The notes beneath the pieces are model-generated. The model made no database searches, was not told where the DNA came from, and worked only from the letters and a program-made list of their open reading frames with translations. From Paludibacteraceae bacterium (GTDB taxonomy: Bacteria; Bacteroidota; Bacteroidia; Bacteroidales; Paludibacteraceae), in assembly GCA_905233925.1 (NCBI GenBank), contig CAJOFV010000016.1:17629-51727 (forward strand): DNA of 34,099 bases, in the 5' to 3' direction. Positions 7,601 through 15,467 of this stretch are shown piece after piece; positions within the stretch are counted from its first letter, which is position 1; the number at the start of each line of letters is the position of its first letter. The translations under genes were made by a program, and so were the position numbers.

Positions 7601-8840
7601 CGGATTTGGTACCTATAAAGGTGTGGATTTGTATGTTCCCATCGGCTGCAAAGCCAATTATGAAGCAATGGATATTTGGAAAGAGTTCTATATTATTGAG
7701 GGCTTGCCAGACATTATTGATAACAATCTCTATTATATGTTGGACGAGGTAAACCAGACGGCAACACTTATCACGTCTTCTCTTGCGGAGTTAAAGCCGG
7801 TTGTAAATGGTGAATTGGTCATTCCGGAAACCGTAGTAAGCAACGGTAAGACCTTTACGGTAACCGCTATCGGCGATAATGTATTCAAAGATAATTCCAC
7901 CATTAGCACGGTTGTTATACCTTCGACCGTCACGCAGATTGGCGATTCGGCTTTCTATGGTTCAAGTTTGACGTCTGTTGTTATCGGTGGAACTAAAAAG
8001 CCTGTAGAATCGGTGGCTGTTCGTCGTAACATAATGGTGGAAGAATGTTACGAAATTGGAGATTATGCCTTTGCTAACTGTAAAGGATTGACAAAGGTAA
8101 AATTCCTTGACTGCGTAAGTTCTATCGGCAAAGGAGCATTCAAAGGTTGCTCCAACCTGAAGGATATCTATTCCAAGATGCAAACCCCGCCCGCTATTGA
8201 TGAGACTGTATTTGCTGATTGTGGCGCTTTGAAAGATATTAACTTGTATGTTCCGACCGGCATGGAATCTACATACAAAGGAATGGCTGTTTGGAAAGAA
8301 TTCTTCTTCAAAGTGTTTGTTAATACTTATATTGTCACTTTCGTAGATTGGAACGGCAATGTAATCAGCACACAAGAAGTTGAAGAAGGAGCATCTGCTA
8401 TTGCTCCTGCCGACCCGGAACGGAATGGCTATCACTTTACAGGATGGGATATTTCCTTTGCCAATGTAACGGCCGATATAATCGTTACTGCCCAATATGC
8501 GGAAATTGTCATGTGGACACTTGTTGCCAAGCCATCCGATGAGTATATGGGGTATGTTACAGGTGGCGGCATCTACGAAGAAGGTGAAGTTGTGACCATT
8601 ACGGCAATCCCGTATGAAGGTTATATCTTCGTTCAATGGTCAGACGGCAACACGGATGCCCAACGGACGGTAACGGTTACTTCCGATGCCACCTATACCG
8701 CTGTATTTGCAGAGCAACCTCAAGCAATTGAGCAAATCGAAATGGGAAATCCGAAAAATGCTAAATTGCTGATAGAAGGGCACCTCTACATCCTTCGCGA
8801 CGGCAAAATATACACCGCTACCGGTGCAGAAATTCGTTAG
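4632..8840 (+). CDS. secreted BspA-like leucine-rich repeat protein with C-terminal sorting motif
   Basis: This is a surface or secreted protein; BspA-family members are often adhesins, but the ligand here is unknown. The ORF track starts at GTG 4602; I prefer ATG 4632 because it begins a clean signal peptide (MRKIIFTILLTIAASVGKLFA). The 1,402 residues contain an N-terminal beta segment, then many 23-residue LRR_5 repeats of the form LTSVTIPNSVTSIGxxAF. Breaks in the array include two similar caps with TPPAI and LYVP motifs. A second copy of the N-terminal segment begins near residue 1,035 (NNLYYMLDEVNQTATL). Then come InlB-type B-repeat domains (VTFVDWNGNVIS; GYIFVQWSDGN). The end, GHLYILRDGKIYTATGAEIR, resembles that of the M6 protease at 11394 and is probably an export/anchoring signal. 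Expression may depend on the RNA upstream, as no other good promoter is seen. Confidence 0.92.
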   Translation: MRKIIFTILLTIAASVGKLFAYDAQIGNLYYNLSTISQTATVTYKSLTVYYPSKFVYNENWNITTVDIPASVTYGGTTYTVTSIGSNAFSGCTSLTSVTIPNSITSIGKEAFSGCSSLPEIGNICYADKWIVEVTDKNLSTYTIEEGTRGICNNAFAYCKYMTTITIPNSVTSIGNDAFYGCSSLPIVDNIRYADTYLVKLADESLSTCIIKEGTKFIGNNAFYGCTSLTSVTIPNSVTLIGEQAFNGCTGLTSIAIGNSVTSIGYMAFYGCAGLTSVTIPNSVTSIGEQAFYGCTSLTSVAIGNSVTLIGERAFRGCTGLVSVTLDANEITSKNYSYGGDNGISNIFGTQVQEYILGNSITSIGSYAFSACTGLTSVTIGNSVTSIGSYAFTGSSSLNSILWNANEYEVLDYDQGGSSKEFGPFYDICSNITSFTIGNEVESLPDYLCYGMNNLTDINLPNSVKSIGDKCFYDCVGLRRVQLSNQLEHIGASAFENCTRLNTLNLPNTLTYIGIDAFKNTPFYSSTGEWENGMRYIGTVLVEVNEAELPYYDCTIREGTTAIIDRAFAYCHIGSITIPEGVTAIPNYAFEGCYYLHTIKIPNSVTSIGSGAFSDCTGLTSVTIPNFVTSIGSGAFSDCTGLTSVTIPNSVTSIGNYAFRDCTGLTSITIPNSVTSIGSGAFSGCTGLTSITIPNSVTSIGEKAFNGCTGLTSVTIGNSVTSIGSNAFEDCTSLQEVHISDIAAWCSIKFNDNPLYYTKHLYLNGKEITGDLVIPEGVTSIGNGAFYYCDKLTSVTIPNTVISIGEKAFYSCHNLTSLTIPDLVKAIGSEAFCNCGIKSIVIGNSVSKIGEYAFRRCSLTSVVWNAKKCDAYHYHYSEYIPEAGYDWEHDEYGPFYSSNHYITSFTLGNEVREIPDGLCYGMYNLTSVNIPNNVEKIGKMAFSGCEALKQITIGHNVKEISDNAFDECPNVMTIYSYLETPPAINNTVFAGFGTYKGVDLYVPIGCKANYEAMDIWKEFYIIEGLPDIIDNNLYYMLDEVNQTATLITSSLAELKPVVNGELVIPETVVSNGKTFTVTAIGDNVFKDNSTISTVVIPSTVTQIGDSAFYGSSLTSVVIGGTKKPVESVAVRRNIMVEECYEIGDYAFANCKGLTKVKFLDCVSSIGKGAFKGCSNLKDIYSKMQTPPAIDETVFADCGALKDINLYVPTGMESTYKGMAVWKEFFFKVFVNTYIVTFVDWNGNVISTQEVEEGASAIAPADPERNGYHFTGWDISFANVTADIIVTAQYAEIVMWTLVAKPSDEYMGYVTGGGIYEEGEVVTITAIPYEGYIFVQWSDGNTDAQRTVTVTSDATYTAVFAEQPQAIEQIEMGNPKNAKLLIEGHLYILRDGKIYTATGAEIR
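6432..6845. repeat. six in-phase 69-bp coding repeats
   Basis: Units start at 6432, 6501, 6570, 6639, 6708 and 6777, each 69 bp (23 codons). The first two differ at only about 4 positions. Such identity at the DNA level suggests recent duplication or gene conversion, and the array is a likely site of copy-number change and of assembly error. Confidence 0.9.
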
Positions 8841-8841
8841 A

Positions 8842-8889
8842 ACGCTATAACGCTAAAACGCTATAACGATAGAACGCCATAACGCTAAA
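8842..8889. repeat. 8-bp tandem array (ACGCTATA type)
   Basis: Six units (ACGCTATA, ACGCTAAA, ACGCTATA, ACGATAGA, ACGCCATA, ACGCTAAA) begin right after the LRR stop codon. The 8-bp period matches the array at 4012, though the unit sequence differs. Confidence 0.8.
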
Positions 8890-8890
8890 T

Positions 8891-8923
8891 AAAACGAAGT
8901 GCGGCAAAACCGCACTTCGTTTT
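8891..8923 (+). terminator. intrinsic terminator of the LRR gene
   Basis: A perfect 14-bp stem AAAACGAAGTGCGG / CCGCACTTCGTTTT with loop CAAAA. It is the first of three related hairpins in this gap. Confidence 0.88.
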
Positions 8924-9208
8924 AGCATTTGTTAAGCATCTGTCTCCTTTTCCTTTTTATGGTAAAATCACACTTTGGGGCTCATTAAACAAAAAAAATG
9001 CACAAAAATCAAGAATCGGAGATTATTTTATATAAAATCGCAGATTTTTCTTGCGCAAATCGGAGATTTTTACTACCGTTGCCGCGATTTTTAAAATAAT
9101 GTCGGAACCTATCAGAATGATATCCTATGAAAACAACGAGGATAAATAATTAGGGCAAGAAGTAAAGTAACTGTTTAACGTTTGCGTAGCAAATCATCTT
9201 CACTCCCC
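8924..9208. other. gene-free stretch with AAATCGGAGATTTTT repeats
   Basis: Three imperfect copies of AAATCGGAGATTTTT lie at about 9014, 9035 and 9057. A 16-codon frame follows at 9099-9149 (MSEPIRMISYENNEDK). Upstream codons in the same frame are partly open, so this may be the tail of a decayed gene or a dispersed repeat. I cannot assign a function. Confidence 0.45.
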
Positions 9209-9234
9209 AAGTGCGGTCTGAAAACCGCACTTTG
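9209..9234 (+). terminator. second terminator-like hairpin with duplicated flank
   Basis: AAGTGCGG and CCGCACTT pair across an 8-nt loop, followed by TGTTTTAGCAT. The tail TTTTAGCATATGTTAAGCATCT copies the tail of the first hairpin (8920-8941) with one difference, so hairpin plus flank was duplicated. Confidence 0.7.
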
Positions 9235-9373
9235 TTTTAGCATATGTTAAGCATCTAAAAGAGATCCAAAAGGAAACCCGACGAAAGCCCTGTGATATCC
9301 CGAGATGCTACGGGAACAAGCAGGCTAAAAAGAGAGGAATAAGTCTCCTCGCTTCGGCAGGCTTCCCAATCAT

Positions 9374-9399
9374 AAAAGTGCGGTAAAACGCACTTTTTT
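9374..9399 (+). terminator. third terminator-like hairpin
   Basis: AAAAGTGCG / CGCACTTTT with loop GTAAAA, then further T residues and AGCATT, again echoing the two hairpins upstream. Between hairpins two and three, 9257-9373, I see no gene. Confidence 0.75.
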
Positions 9400-9472
9400 A
9401 GCATTCATTCCTTCATTCTTTCACTCATTAATTCATTCAACATTACACATTACACATTAAAAATCAAAAAAA

Positions 9473-9504
9473 TTTGCACGAATCATTTTTTTTTTGTACT
9501 TTTG
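9473..9504 (+). promoter_or_regulatory. promoter of the long envelope operon
   Basis: TTTG at 9473-9476 and TACTTTTG at 9497-9504, spacer 20 nt. The predicted start near 9510 gives a leader of about 38 nt to the mlaE ATG at 9548. It is the only promoter I can see for the plus-strand genes up to 25214. Confidence 0.85.
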
Positions 9505-9547
9505 CGCGCTTTTAGAATGTGTCATGTTATTTTTGGGGTCATTTGCA

Positions 9548-10288
9548 ATGAAACTGATAGCACATATAGGTGAATATTTTCTGCTGATGGGCAGGGCATT
9601 CCGTTTGCCTGACCGTCAGCGGATGTTCTGGCGGCAGTTGTCGCTTGAGATGGAGAAACAAGGTTTGCAGTCGATATTGCTGACGCTGATAGTGAGCGTG
9701 TTCATGGGTGCGATTATGACGATGCAAACGAAGTTGAACACAAGCAACCCTTTGCTGCCGGTATATACGACCGGTCTTGTGACGCGCGACTGCATTCTGT
9801 TGGAGTTCTCAAGCACGATTCTCTGTTTGCTTCTGGCGGGCAAAGTGGGTAGTAACATCGCCTCGGAGATAGGCACGATGCGCATCACGGAGCAGATTGA
9901 TGCGATGGAGATAATGGGCGTGAACAGCGCGAACTATCTCATTCTGCCCAAGGTGATTGCTTTCATGGTGATGATGCCGTTGCTCGTGACGCTGTCAATG
10001 GGCATCGGTCTTGTCGGCGGCTATATCATCAGCGACGTGACAGACATCATGACCACAGCGGAATACCTCATCGGTATCCAGTATGCGTTTGTGCCGTTCT
10101 ATGTGTGGTACTCATTCATCAAGACAGTGGTGTTTGCGTTCGTGATTGCAAGCATGTCAAGCTACTACGGCTACTACGCATACGGTGGTGCGTTGGAAGT
10201 GGGTAAAGCCAGTACGAAAGCCGTCGTGAACAGTAGCATTATTATTCTGTTGCTGGACGTGGCGCTGACAAACCTTATGTTGAATTAG
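9548..10288 (+). CDS. mlaE: MlaE-family lipid ABC transporter permease
   Basis: MlaE is the inner-membrane permease of the Mla/MCE phospholipid transport system, which keeps the outer membrane asymmetric. The product (246 residues from this start) has five or so membrane helices. It carries the family's central signature around ASEIGTMRITEQIDAMEIMG, which contacts the ATPase. The ORF track begins at TTG 9494 inside the promoter, which cannot be right. ATG 9524 is possible (13-nt leader), but ATG 9548 fits family N-termini better (MKLIAHIGEYFLLMGRAF). mlaF follows after 4 nt. No MCE-domain (MlaD) gene follows, so that partner must be encoded elsewhere. Confidence 0.93.
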   Translation: MKLIAHIGEYFLLMGRAFRLPDRQRMFWRQLSLEMEKQGLQSILLTLIVSVFMGAIMTMQTKLNTSNPLLPVYTTGLVTRDCILLEFSSTILCLLLAGKVGSNIASEIGTMRITEQIDAMEIMGVNSANYLILPKVIAFMVMMPLLVTLSMGIGLVGGYIISDVTDIMTTAEYLIGIQYAFVPFYVWYSFIKTVVFAFVIASMSSYYGYYAYGGALEVGKASTKAVVNSSIIILLLDVALTNLMLN

Positions 10289-10292
10289 TGGT

Positions 10293-11054
10293 ATGATACA
10301 AGTCAAGAATATAGTAAAGAGCTTTGAGGGCGTGACGGTGCTGAAAGATATCAGCGCGGACTTCCACGACGGCGAGGTGAACATGATTATCGGTCAGTCC
10401 GGCTCGGGCAAAACAGTGCTGATGAAGACCATGCTCGGGCTGTTCCGTCCGGACAGCGGAGCTATATTGTTGGATAGCCACGCAGATCTCACGAAGTTCA
10501 AAGAAAGGGAAATGCGGGCATATCACCGCAAAGTGGGAACATTGTTTCAGGGCTCGGCACTATTCGATTCGATGACGGTGATGCAGAATGTGCTGTTCCC
10601 GTTGGAGATGTTCTCCCGCATGAGCGACGCGGAAATGCGCGAACGGGCGATTTTCTGCCTCAAACGCGTGAACATGCCGGAACATACCTACGACTTGATG
10701 CCCAGCGAAATCAGCGGCGGACAGCAGAAACGTGTGGCAATTGCGCGCGCCATTGTGCTGAATCCGAGGTATCTGTTCTGCGACGAACCGAACTCCGGAC
10801 TGGACCCGAAAACCAGTCTGGTCATCGACCAACTGATTCAAGATATCACCCGCGAATACAATATCTGCACGATTGTGAACTCGCACGACATGAACTCCAT
10901 CATGGAAATCGGAGACAATATTCTGTTCCTGAAGAACGGTCTGCTTGAATGGCAGGGCTCACGGCACGATATTTGTAACAGCGATAATGAAGCACTCAAC
11001 GATTTTGTATTTGCGAGCGAGTTATTCAAGAAAATCAAAGCAACGAATATATGA
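10293..11054 (+). CDS. mlaF: MlaF-family lipid ABC transporter ATPase
   Basis: This is the cytoplasmic ATPase that powers MlaE-type lipid transport. The 253-residue product has all ABC motifs: Walker A GQSGSGKT (about 34-41), Q-loop GTLFQGSALFDSM, signature SGGQQKRVAIARA, Walker B YLFCDEPNSGLDP and switch His in NSHDMNSI. The length is normal. It follows mlaE by 4 nt and overlaps the next gene by 4 nt (ATGA), so the three are probably translated together. The overlap is odd because the next product is a secreted protein rather than an Mla subunit. Confidence 0.94.
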   Translation: MIQVKNIVKSFEGVTVLKDISADFHDGEVNMIIGQSGSGKTVLMKTMLGLFRPDSGAILLDSHADLTKFKEREMRAYHRKVGTLFQGSALFDSMTVMQNVLFPLEMFSRMSDAEMRERAIFCLKRVNMPEHTYDLMPSEISGGQQKRVAIARAIVLNPRYLFCDEPNSGLDPKTSLVIDQLIQDITREYNICTIVNSHDMNSIMEIGDNILFLKNGLLEWQGSRHDICNSDNEALNDFVFASELFKKIKATNI

Positions 11055-11389
11055 AAAAAGGACTGACAATACTGGCTGTTGTATTTGCAATGGCAATCAG
11101 CGCAGCAGCGCAGCAGCCGGCAAAAGTGCCGGCCTATCGGGGTGAAATAGTTCGCGAACAGCCGGACGGCTACAAATTGCTGACGTACTTGCGCGGCGAT
11201 GAACGCAGTCACTATGCGATGACAGTTGACGGCTGGCAAATCAAGGAAAACACGAAAGGCGAATGGTGCTACGCCATGCAGAAAAAAGACGGTTCCATCG
11301 TTGCAAGCGGCAAAGTAGCCAAAAACGAAGAAGACCGCAAGAAATGCGAAAAGAAGTGGTTAAACAAAAAAGGAATTAAAAAACAATAA
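11051..11389 (+). CDS. small secreted protein resembling the pro-domain of the adjacent M6 protease
   Basis: The 112-residue product has a signal peptide (MKKGLTILAVVFAMAISAAAQ) and a single small domain. The domain, PAYRGEIVREQPDGYKLLTY with RGDERSHY after it, matches the segment just after the signal peptide of the next gene (PAFRGPINRVQPDGSTITVY, then HGDEFFHW). The C-terminus is Lys-rich. It lacks any catalytic domain. It overlaps mlaF by 4 nt and lies 4 nt before the protease. I infer an inhibitor, folding chaperone or regulator of the M6 protease, by analogy with pro-domain-like inhibitors of other protease families. A leftover from partial gene duplication without function is the alternative. 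Confidence 0.8.
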   Translation: MKKGLTILAVVFAMAISAAAQQPAKVPAYRGEIVREQPDGYKLLTYLRGDERSHYAMTVDGWQIKENTKGEWCYAMQKKDGSIVASGKVAKNEEDRKKCEKKWLNKKGIKKQ

Positions 11390-11393
11390 TGAT

Positions 11394-13019
11394 ATGAAGA
11401 AACTGATGTTGATAATGTGCGGTATTGCAATGGTTACTGTACTGAACGCCAAACCCGCATTCCGCGGACCTATTAACCGTGTTCAACCGGACGGAAGTAC
11501 CATCACCGTCTATATGCACGGCGATGAGTTCTTCCACTGGGAAACCAACGATAAAGGCGAATGGCTGACCCGCGATGAAAACGGCAAATACGTAAAGACC
11601 GCCGCTCTGACGGACGAGCAGATTACAGCACAACGCAAAGCATCACGCTACTACATTCCACAGAGCTTGCAACAGGCACAGCCGACCAATCTCGCGCCAC
11701 GCGGACTGATTATTCTGGTGAATTTCAAGGACGTACAGTTCCAAAGCACGAACACGCTGGATATAATGCGCGACATGCACAACGGGGACAATTATACGTA
11801 TAGTTACGAGTACAACGACCCTTACGAGGGCACGCATGTAAGCGTTACGGCACAAGGGTCTGCTAAAAAGTACTTTGTAGACCAGTCCGGCGGTCGCTAT
11901 CAGCCGTACTTTGACGTAGTTGGACCTTATACGGTATCACAAGACATGGCATACTACGGCAAAAACGACAGTTACGGAAATGACAAGAACCCGCACGTCA
12001 TGGTGAAAGAAGCCTGCGAACTGGCGCACAATGACGGTGTGAACTTCGCACAATACGACAATGACAAGAACGGATATGTGGATTTTGTGTATGTCATTTA
12101 TGCGGGCTACGGCGAAGCAGACGGCGGTGCTGCCAATACAATCTGGCCGCACAGTTGGAACATTTACACCAAAGGAGGTATCTCGCTGAAATTGGACGGC
12201 AAACAGGTGGATTTATATGCGTGCAGCAGTGAATTAAACTACTACTCCAAGAAACGCGCAGGCATTGCCACATTCTGCCATGAATTCAGCCACGTGCTCG
12301 GTCTGCCCGACCTCTATTCCACCAACGGAGCCAGCCATAAGACCAGCGGTTCGTGGGATGTCATGGATTATGGTCCTTACAATAACGACGGCAATACTCC
12401 ACCCTCTTACTCCGGCTACGAGCGTCTTTTCTTCGGTTGGACAACGGGACGTGTGCCAAACGCACCGCTGAACATGACCATCAAAGAATTGCAAGAGTTC
12501 AATGATGTATGTGTGATTACATCAACCGGCAGTTTCAACGACCAAGGCAATGACCCAAATCCGACAGAGTTTTATATTATCGAGAACCGTCAGCAAAAAG
12601 GTTGGGATCAATATCTGCCCGGACACGGTATGATACTTACAAAGGTCAAATATTCTTACGATTACTGGACAAACAACAAGGTAAATAACAACAGCAGCGA
12701 CATGCGCGTAGATATCATTGAAGCTGACGGGCTAAAACCCAGTTACAATCAAAACAAGCCGGACAATGGCTATATGGGCAAACCGGGAGATGCATTCCCT
12801 GCCGGCGCAACGTCATACTCCGGCATCACGGATTATCCGATTACGGATATTACGGAAACGGACGGAGTGATTCACTTCAAAGTGAAAGGTGGCGGTCCGG
12901 AAGGCATAGAGACGCTAAATACGGATGAGAAGAACGCCGCACGCAAAGTATTTGAAAACGGACACGTACTAATCATTCGCGACGGAGTAAAATACTCGCT
13001 GTTGGGAGAAAAACTTTAG
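11394..13019 (+). CDS. secreted M6 family zinc metalloprotease with C-terminal sorting motif
   Basis: This is a secreted zinc endopeptidase of the immune-inhibitor-A type. The 541 residues contain a signal peptide (about 1-19), a pro-domain (about 20-95), and a catalytic domain with the zinc site HEFSHVLGLPDLYS near residue 300. The Met-turn region follows in GSWDVMDYG. The C-terminal domain ends with NAARKVFENGHVLIIRDG, a motif shared with the LRR protein at 4632, suggesting that both use the same export or anchoring route. The true target is not deducible. The neighbour upstream encodes a free copy of the pro-domain. xthA starts 3 nt after the stop, so it sits inside the envelope operon. 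Confidence 0.93.
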   Translation: MKKLMLIMCGIAMVTVLNAKPAFRGPINRVQPDGSTITVYMHGDEFFHWETNDKGEWLTRDENGKYVKTAALTDEQITAQRKASRYYIPQSLQQAQPTNLAPRGLIILVNFKDVQFQSTNTLDIMRDMHNGDNYTYSYEYNDPYEGTHVSVTAQGSAKKYFVDQSGGRYQPYFDVVGPYTVSQDMAYYGKNDSYGNDKNPHVMVKEACELAHNDGVNFAQYDNDKNGYVDFVYVIYAGYGEADGGAANTIWPHSWNIYTKGGISLKLDGKQVDLYACSSELNYYSKKRAGIATFCHEFSHVLGLPDLYSTNGASHKTSGSWDVMDYGPYNNDGNTPPSYSGYERLFFGWTTGRVPNAPLNMTIKELQEFNDVCVITSTGSFNDQGNDPNPTEFYIIENRQQKGWDQYLPGHGMILTKVKYSYDYWTNNKVNNNSSDMRVDIIEADGLKPSYNQNKPDNGYMGKPGDAFPAGATSYSGITDYPITDITETDGVIHFKVKGGGPEGIETLNTDEKNAARKVFENGHVLIIRDGVKYSLLGEKL

Positions 13020-13022
13020 GCA

Positions 13023-13784
13023 ATGAAGATTATTTCCTATAACTTGAACGGCATCCGCAGTGCGGTATCGAAAGGTCTGTTTGACTGGCTGAAGGACGAA
13101 CAGCCGGATGTATTCTGCATTCAGGAGTCCAAAGCACAACCCGAACAGATTGACGTATTCACCATGCAGGAACTCGGTTATCGCAGTTACATTCACTCCG
13201 CGCAGAAGAAAGGTTATTCGGGCGTTGCCATATTCAGCCGCATCGAGCCGGACAAAGTAGTGGCGGGGATGAATATGCCGCGCTATGACAGCGAAGGACG
13301 GGTGCTACGGGCAGACTTCGGGGATATCTCCGTTGTGGATGTATATATCCCGAGCGGCACAACAGGCGATATACGGCAGGAATTCAAGATGGAGTTTCTG
13401 GAAGATTTCATATTGTGGGTCAACGACTTGCGCAAAGAACGTCCGAATCTGGTCATTTGCGGTGACTACAATATCTGCCACAAGCCGATAGATATCAACC
13501 ATCCCGAGCGGCAAGTGGGCGTAAGCGGTTTCCTGCCCGAGGAACGCGAGTGGATGGATCGTTGGGAAGCAAGCGGATTAGTGGATACGTTCCGCATGTT
13601 TGACCAGTCGCCGGAGAAATACAGTTGGTGGAGTTACCGCGCAGGAGCACGAGCCAACAATGCCGGTTGGCGCATTGACTATGAGTGGATTACAGAGCCG
13701 CTCCGCAACCGTGTTTATAATGCAAGAATATACAACGAGGTCGTTCACAGCGACCATTGCCCTATCGGATTATGGATAAACTGA
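13023..13784 (+). CDS. xthA: exodeoxyribonuclease III / AP endonuclease
   Basis: This cytoplasmic DNA repair enzyme cuts at abasic sites and degrades DNA from 3' ends. The 253-residue product belongs to the exonuclease III family: [10 protein letters not shown] at the N-terminus, the metal-binding Glu in [20 protein letters not shown] in the middle and the catalytic SDHCPIGLW at the end. The length is normal. It is 3 nt after the protease and overlaps lptB by 13 nt, so expression is tied to the envelope operon. There is no functional reason for this that I can see. Confidence 0.95.
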   Translation: MKIISYNLNGIRSAVSKGLFDWLKDEQPDVFCIQESKAQPEQIDVFTMQELGYRSYIHSAQKKGYSGVAIFSRIEPDKVVAGMNMPRYDSEGRVLRADFGDISVVDVYIPSGTTGDIRQEFKMEFLEDFILWVNDLRKERPNLVICGDYNICHKPIDINHPERQVGVSGFLPEEREWMDRWEASGLVDTFRMFDQSPEKYSWWSYRAGARANNAGWRIDYEWITEPLRNRVYNARIYNEVVHSDHCPIGLWIN

Positions 13785-14515
13785 GAACTGAACATTTGGT
13801 CAAGAAATACGGCAAACGAACGGTCGTAAACGACGTGAGCATATATCTTGAGCAAGGCGAGATAGTTGGTTTGTTGGGACCTAACGGCGCCGGAAAGACA
13901 ACGACGTTCTATATGACCGTCGGACTGATTACATCGAATAACGGCAAGATTTTCCTCAATGACCAGGATATTACCGGTTTGCCGATGTACAAGCGCGCAC
14001 AAATGGGTATCGGTTACCTGCCTCAGGAAGCAAGCGTGTTCCGCAAACTTTCCGTAGAAGACAACATCCGCGCGGTGCTTGAGATGACGACGTTCACAAA
14101 AGAATACCAGCAGCAGAAACTGGAACAACTGATTCAGGAATTCAATCTCAACCACGTGCGGCATAACTTGGGCGACCGGCTTTCCGGTGGTGAACGCCGT
14201 CGTACGGAGATTGCACGTTGTCTGGCCATCGAACCGAAGTTCGTGATGTTGGACGAACCGTTTGCGGGTGTGGATCCGATTGCCGTACAGGAGATTCAAG
14301 ACGTTGTATGGCGGCTGAAGAGCAAAAATATCGGCATTCTCATTACCGACCACAATGTGGATGAAACGCTGATGATTACCGACCGCGCATATTTGCTGTT
14401 TGAGGGAAAAATCCTCTTCCACGGCACTCCGGAAGAATTGGCGGCAAACCCGATTGTACGGAAAAACTACCTCGGTCGTGACTTTGAGTTGAAGAAAAAG
14501 ACACATGTGGAATAA
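13772..14515 (+). CDS. lptB: LPS export ABC transporter ATPase LptB
   Basis: LptB is the ATPase of LptB2FG, which extracts LPS from the inner membrane and pushes it along the Lpt bridge. From ATG 13772 the product has 247 residues (the track starts at TTG 13757; ATG is the better start). Motifs: Walker [12 protein letters not shown]-loop YLPQEASVF, signature [16 protein letters not shown], Walker [14 protein letters not shown], switch His in ITDHNV. The YLPQEASVF and DEPFAGVDP forms are typical of LptB rather than of general ABC proteins. It overlaps xthA by 13 nt and the Kelch gene by 11 nt. Confidence 0.95.
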   Translation: MDKLRTEHLVKKYGKRTVVNDVSIYLEQGEIVGLLGPNGAGKTTTFYMTVGLITSNNGKIFLNDQDITGLPMYKRAQMGIGYLPQEASVFRKLSVEDNIRAVLEMTTFTKEYQQQKLEQLIQEFNLNHVRHNLGDRLSGGERRRTEIARCLAIEPKFVMLDEPFAGVDPIAVQEIQDVVWRLKSKNIGILITDHNVDETLMITDRAYLLFEGKILFHGTPEELAANPIVRKNYLGRDFELKKKTHVE

Positions 14516-15467
14516 ATCCGCAATATGGCTGTTCGTGCTGCTGTTCGCAGCGTGTACGAAGAAAACGGAAGTAGAACTCTCCGTTGTTCCTTGTGCACCA
14601 ATGCCGGAAGGACGGGCGAGTGCCTGTGCTACCGCCTGCGACGGCAAAGCATACATCTTCGGCGGACGGGATGCAGATGGGACATACCGCAATGAGTTGT
14701 GGGAATATGATGCGGCAAAAAACACATGGAGCGTCATAAAAACCCCTTTGAAAGCCCGCGTTCACGCGTCTATCGCAACGTACGGCAAAGCGATATATCT
14801 CGGGCTCGGTTTTACGGGACAAGTGTATGTGGACAGTTGCTATATGCGCGACTGGTGGCGCTATACGCCGGCAACAGGCGAATGGAAAAAACTTAAAAAG
14901 TTTGACAGCCCGCGCACAATCGGTAATACAACGTACGTTGTCGGCAACAGAATATACGCCATTTACGGCGCAGACGGCTGTTTCTCACGGCATATTCATT
15001 ATTACGATATTGACCAGGACGAATGGACGAATGAGGAGGAAAGTCACTTACGCGCGAAATCAGGATTCGGCGGCGTTGGTGCACAAGTGCAGGGACGTTG
15101 TTTCTATGGACTCGGAAACAATACGGACAACCTCACCCAATGGTATGAAGCCGACCTGCCTGCCGATAAATGGACAAAGAAAAGGGATATCCCGAGTAAA
15201 GGAAGAACATTAGGTGCGTGTTGCGCTACAAACGAGTATATCTATGTTTTCGGAGGACGTTGCTTCAGAGGCGAATATACCGAAGGCGAGGTTTTTCCGG
15301 ACTACTACCGCTATGACCCGAGTAATGACACTTGGGCATATTGCGGACGGATGCCTTGTGGCAGTGCGGAAAATCTTGTGGCGTTCACTATCAACGGCAA
15401 AGCATATTTCGGGCTCGGTGAGAACACGGACGGCAAACTGATAAAACAACTCTACCGCATTGAATAG
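14505..15467 (+). CDS. Kelch-repeat beta-propeller lipoprotein
   Basis: The 320-residue product is a lipoprotein: a short hydrophobic signal ends in the lipobox LFAAC. The remainder shows about five or six Kelch-like repeats, with recurring GGR or GLG turns and paired aromatic residues ([33 protein letters not shown]). Such propellers usually bind proteins or sugars. Some are related to N-acetylneuraminate epimerases, but I see no catalytic signature supporting that. It overlaps lptB by 11 nt and the barrel gene downstream by 8 nt, which hints at a partnership with that outer-membrane barrel. Specific function unknown. Confidence 0.85.
   Translation: MWNKSAIWLFVLLFAACTKKTEVELSVVPCAPMPEGRASACATACDGKAYIFGGRDADGTYRNELWEYDAAKNTWSVIKTPLKARVHASIATYGKAIYLGLGFTGQVYVDSCYMRDWWRYTPATGEWKKLKKFDSPRTIGNTTYVVGNRIYAIYGADGCFSRHIHYYDIDQDEWTNEEESHLRAKSGFGGVGAQVQGRCFYGLGNNTDNLTQWYEADLPADKWTKKRDIPSKGRTLGACCATNEYIYVFGGRCFRGEYTEGEVFPDYYRYDPSNDTWAYCGRMPCGSAENLVAFTINGKAYFGLGENTDGKLIKQLYRIE

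Noticed and set aside
13745-14737. 330-residue minus-strand ORF
   Set aside because: Antisense to lptB, which has every ABC motif.
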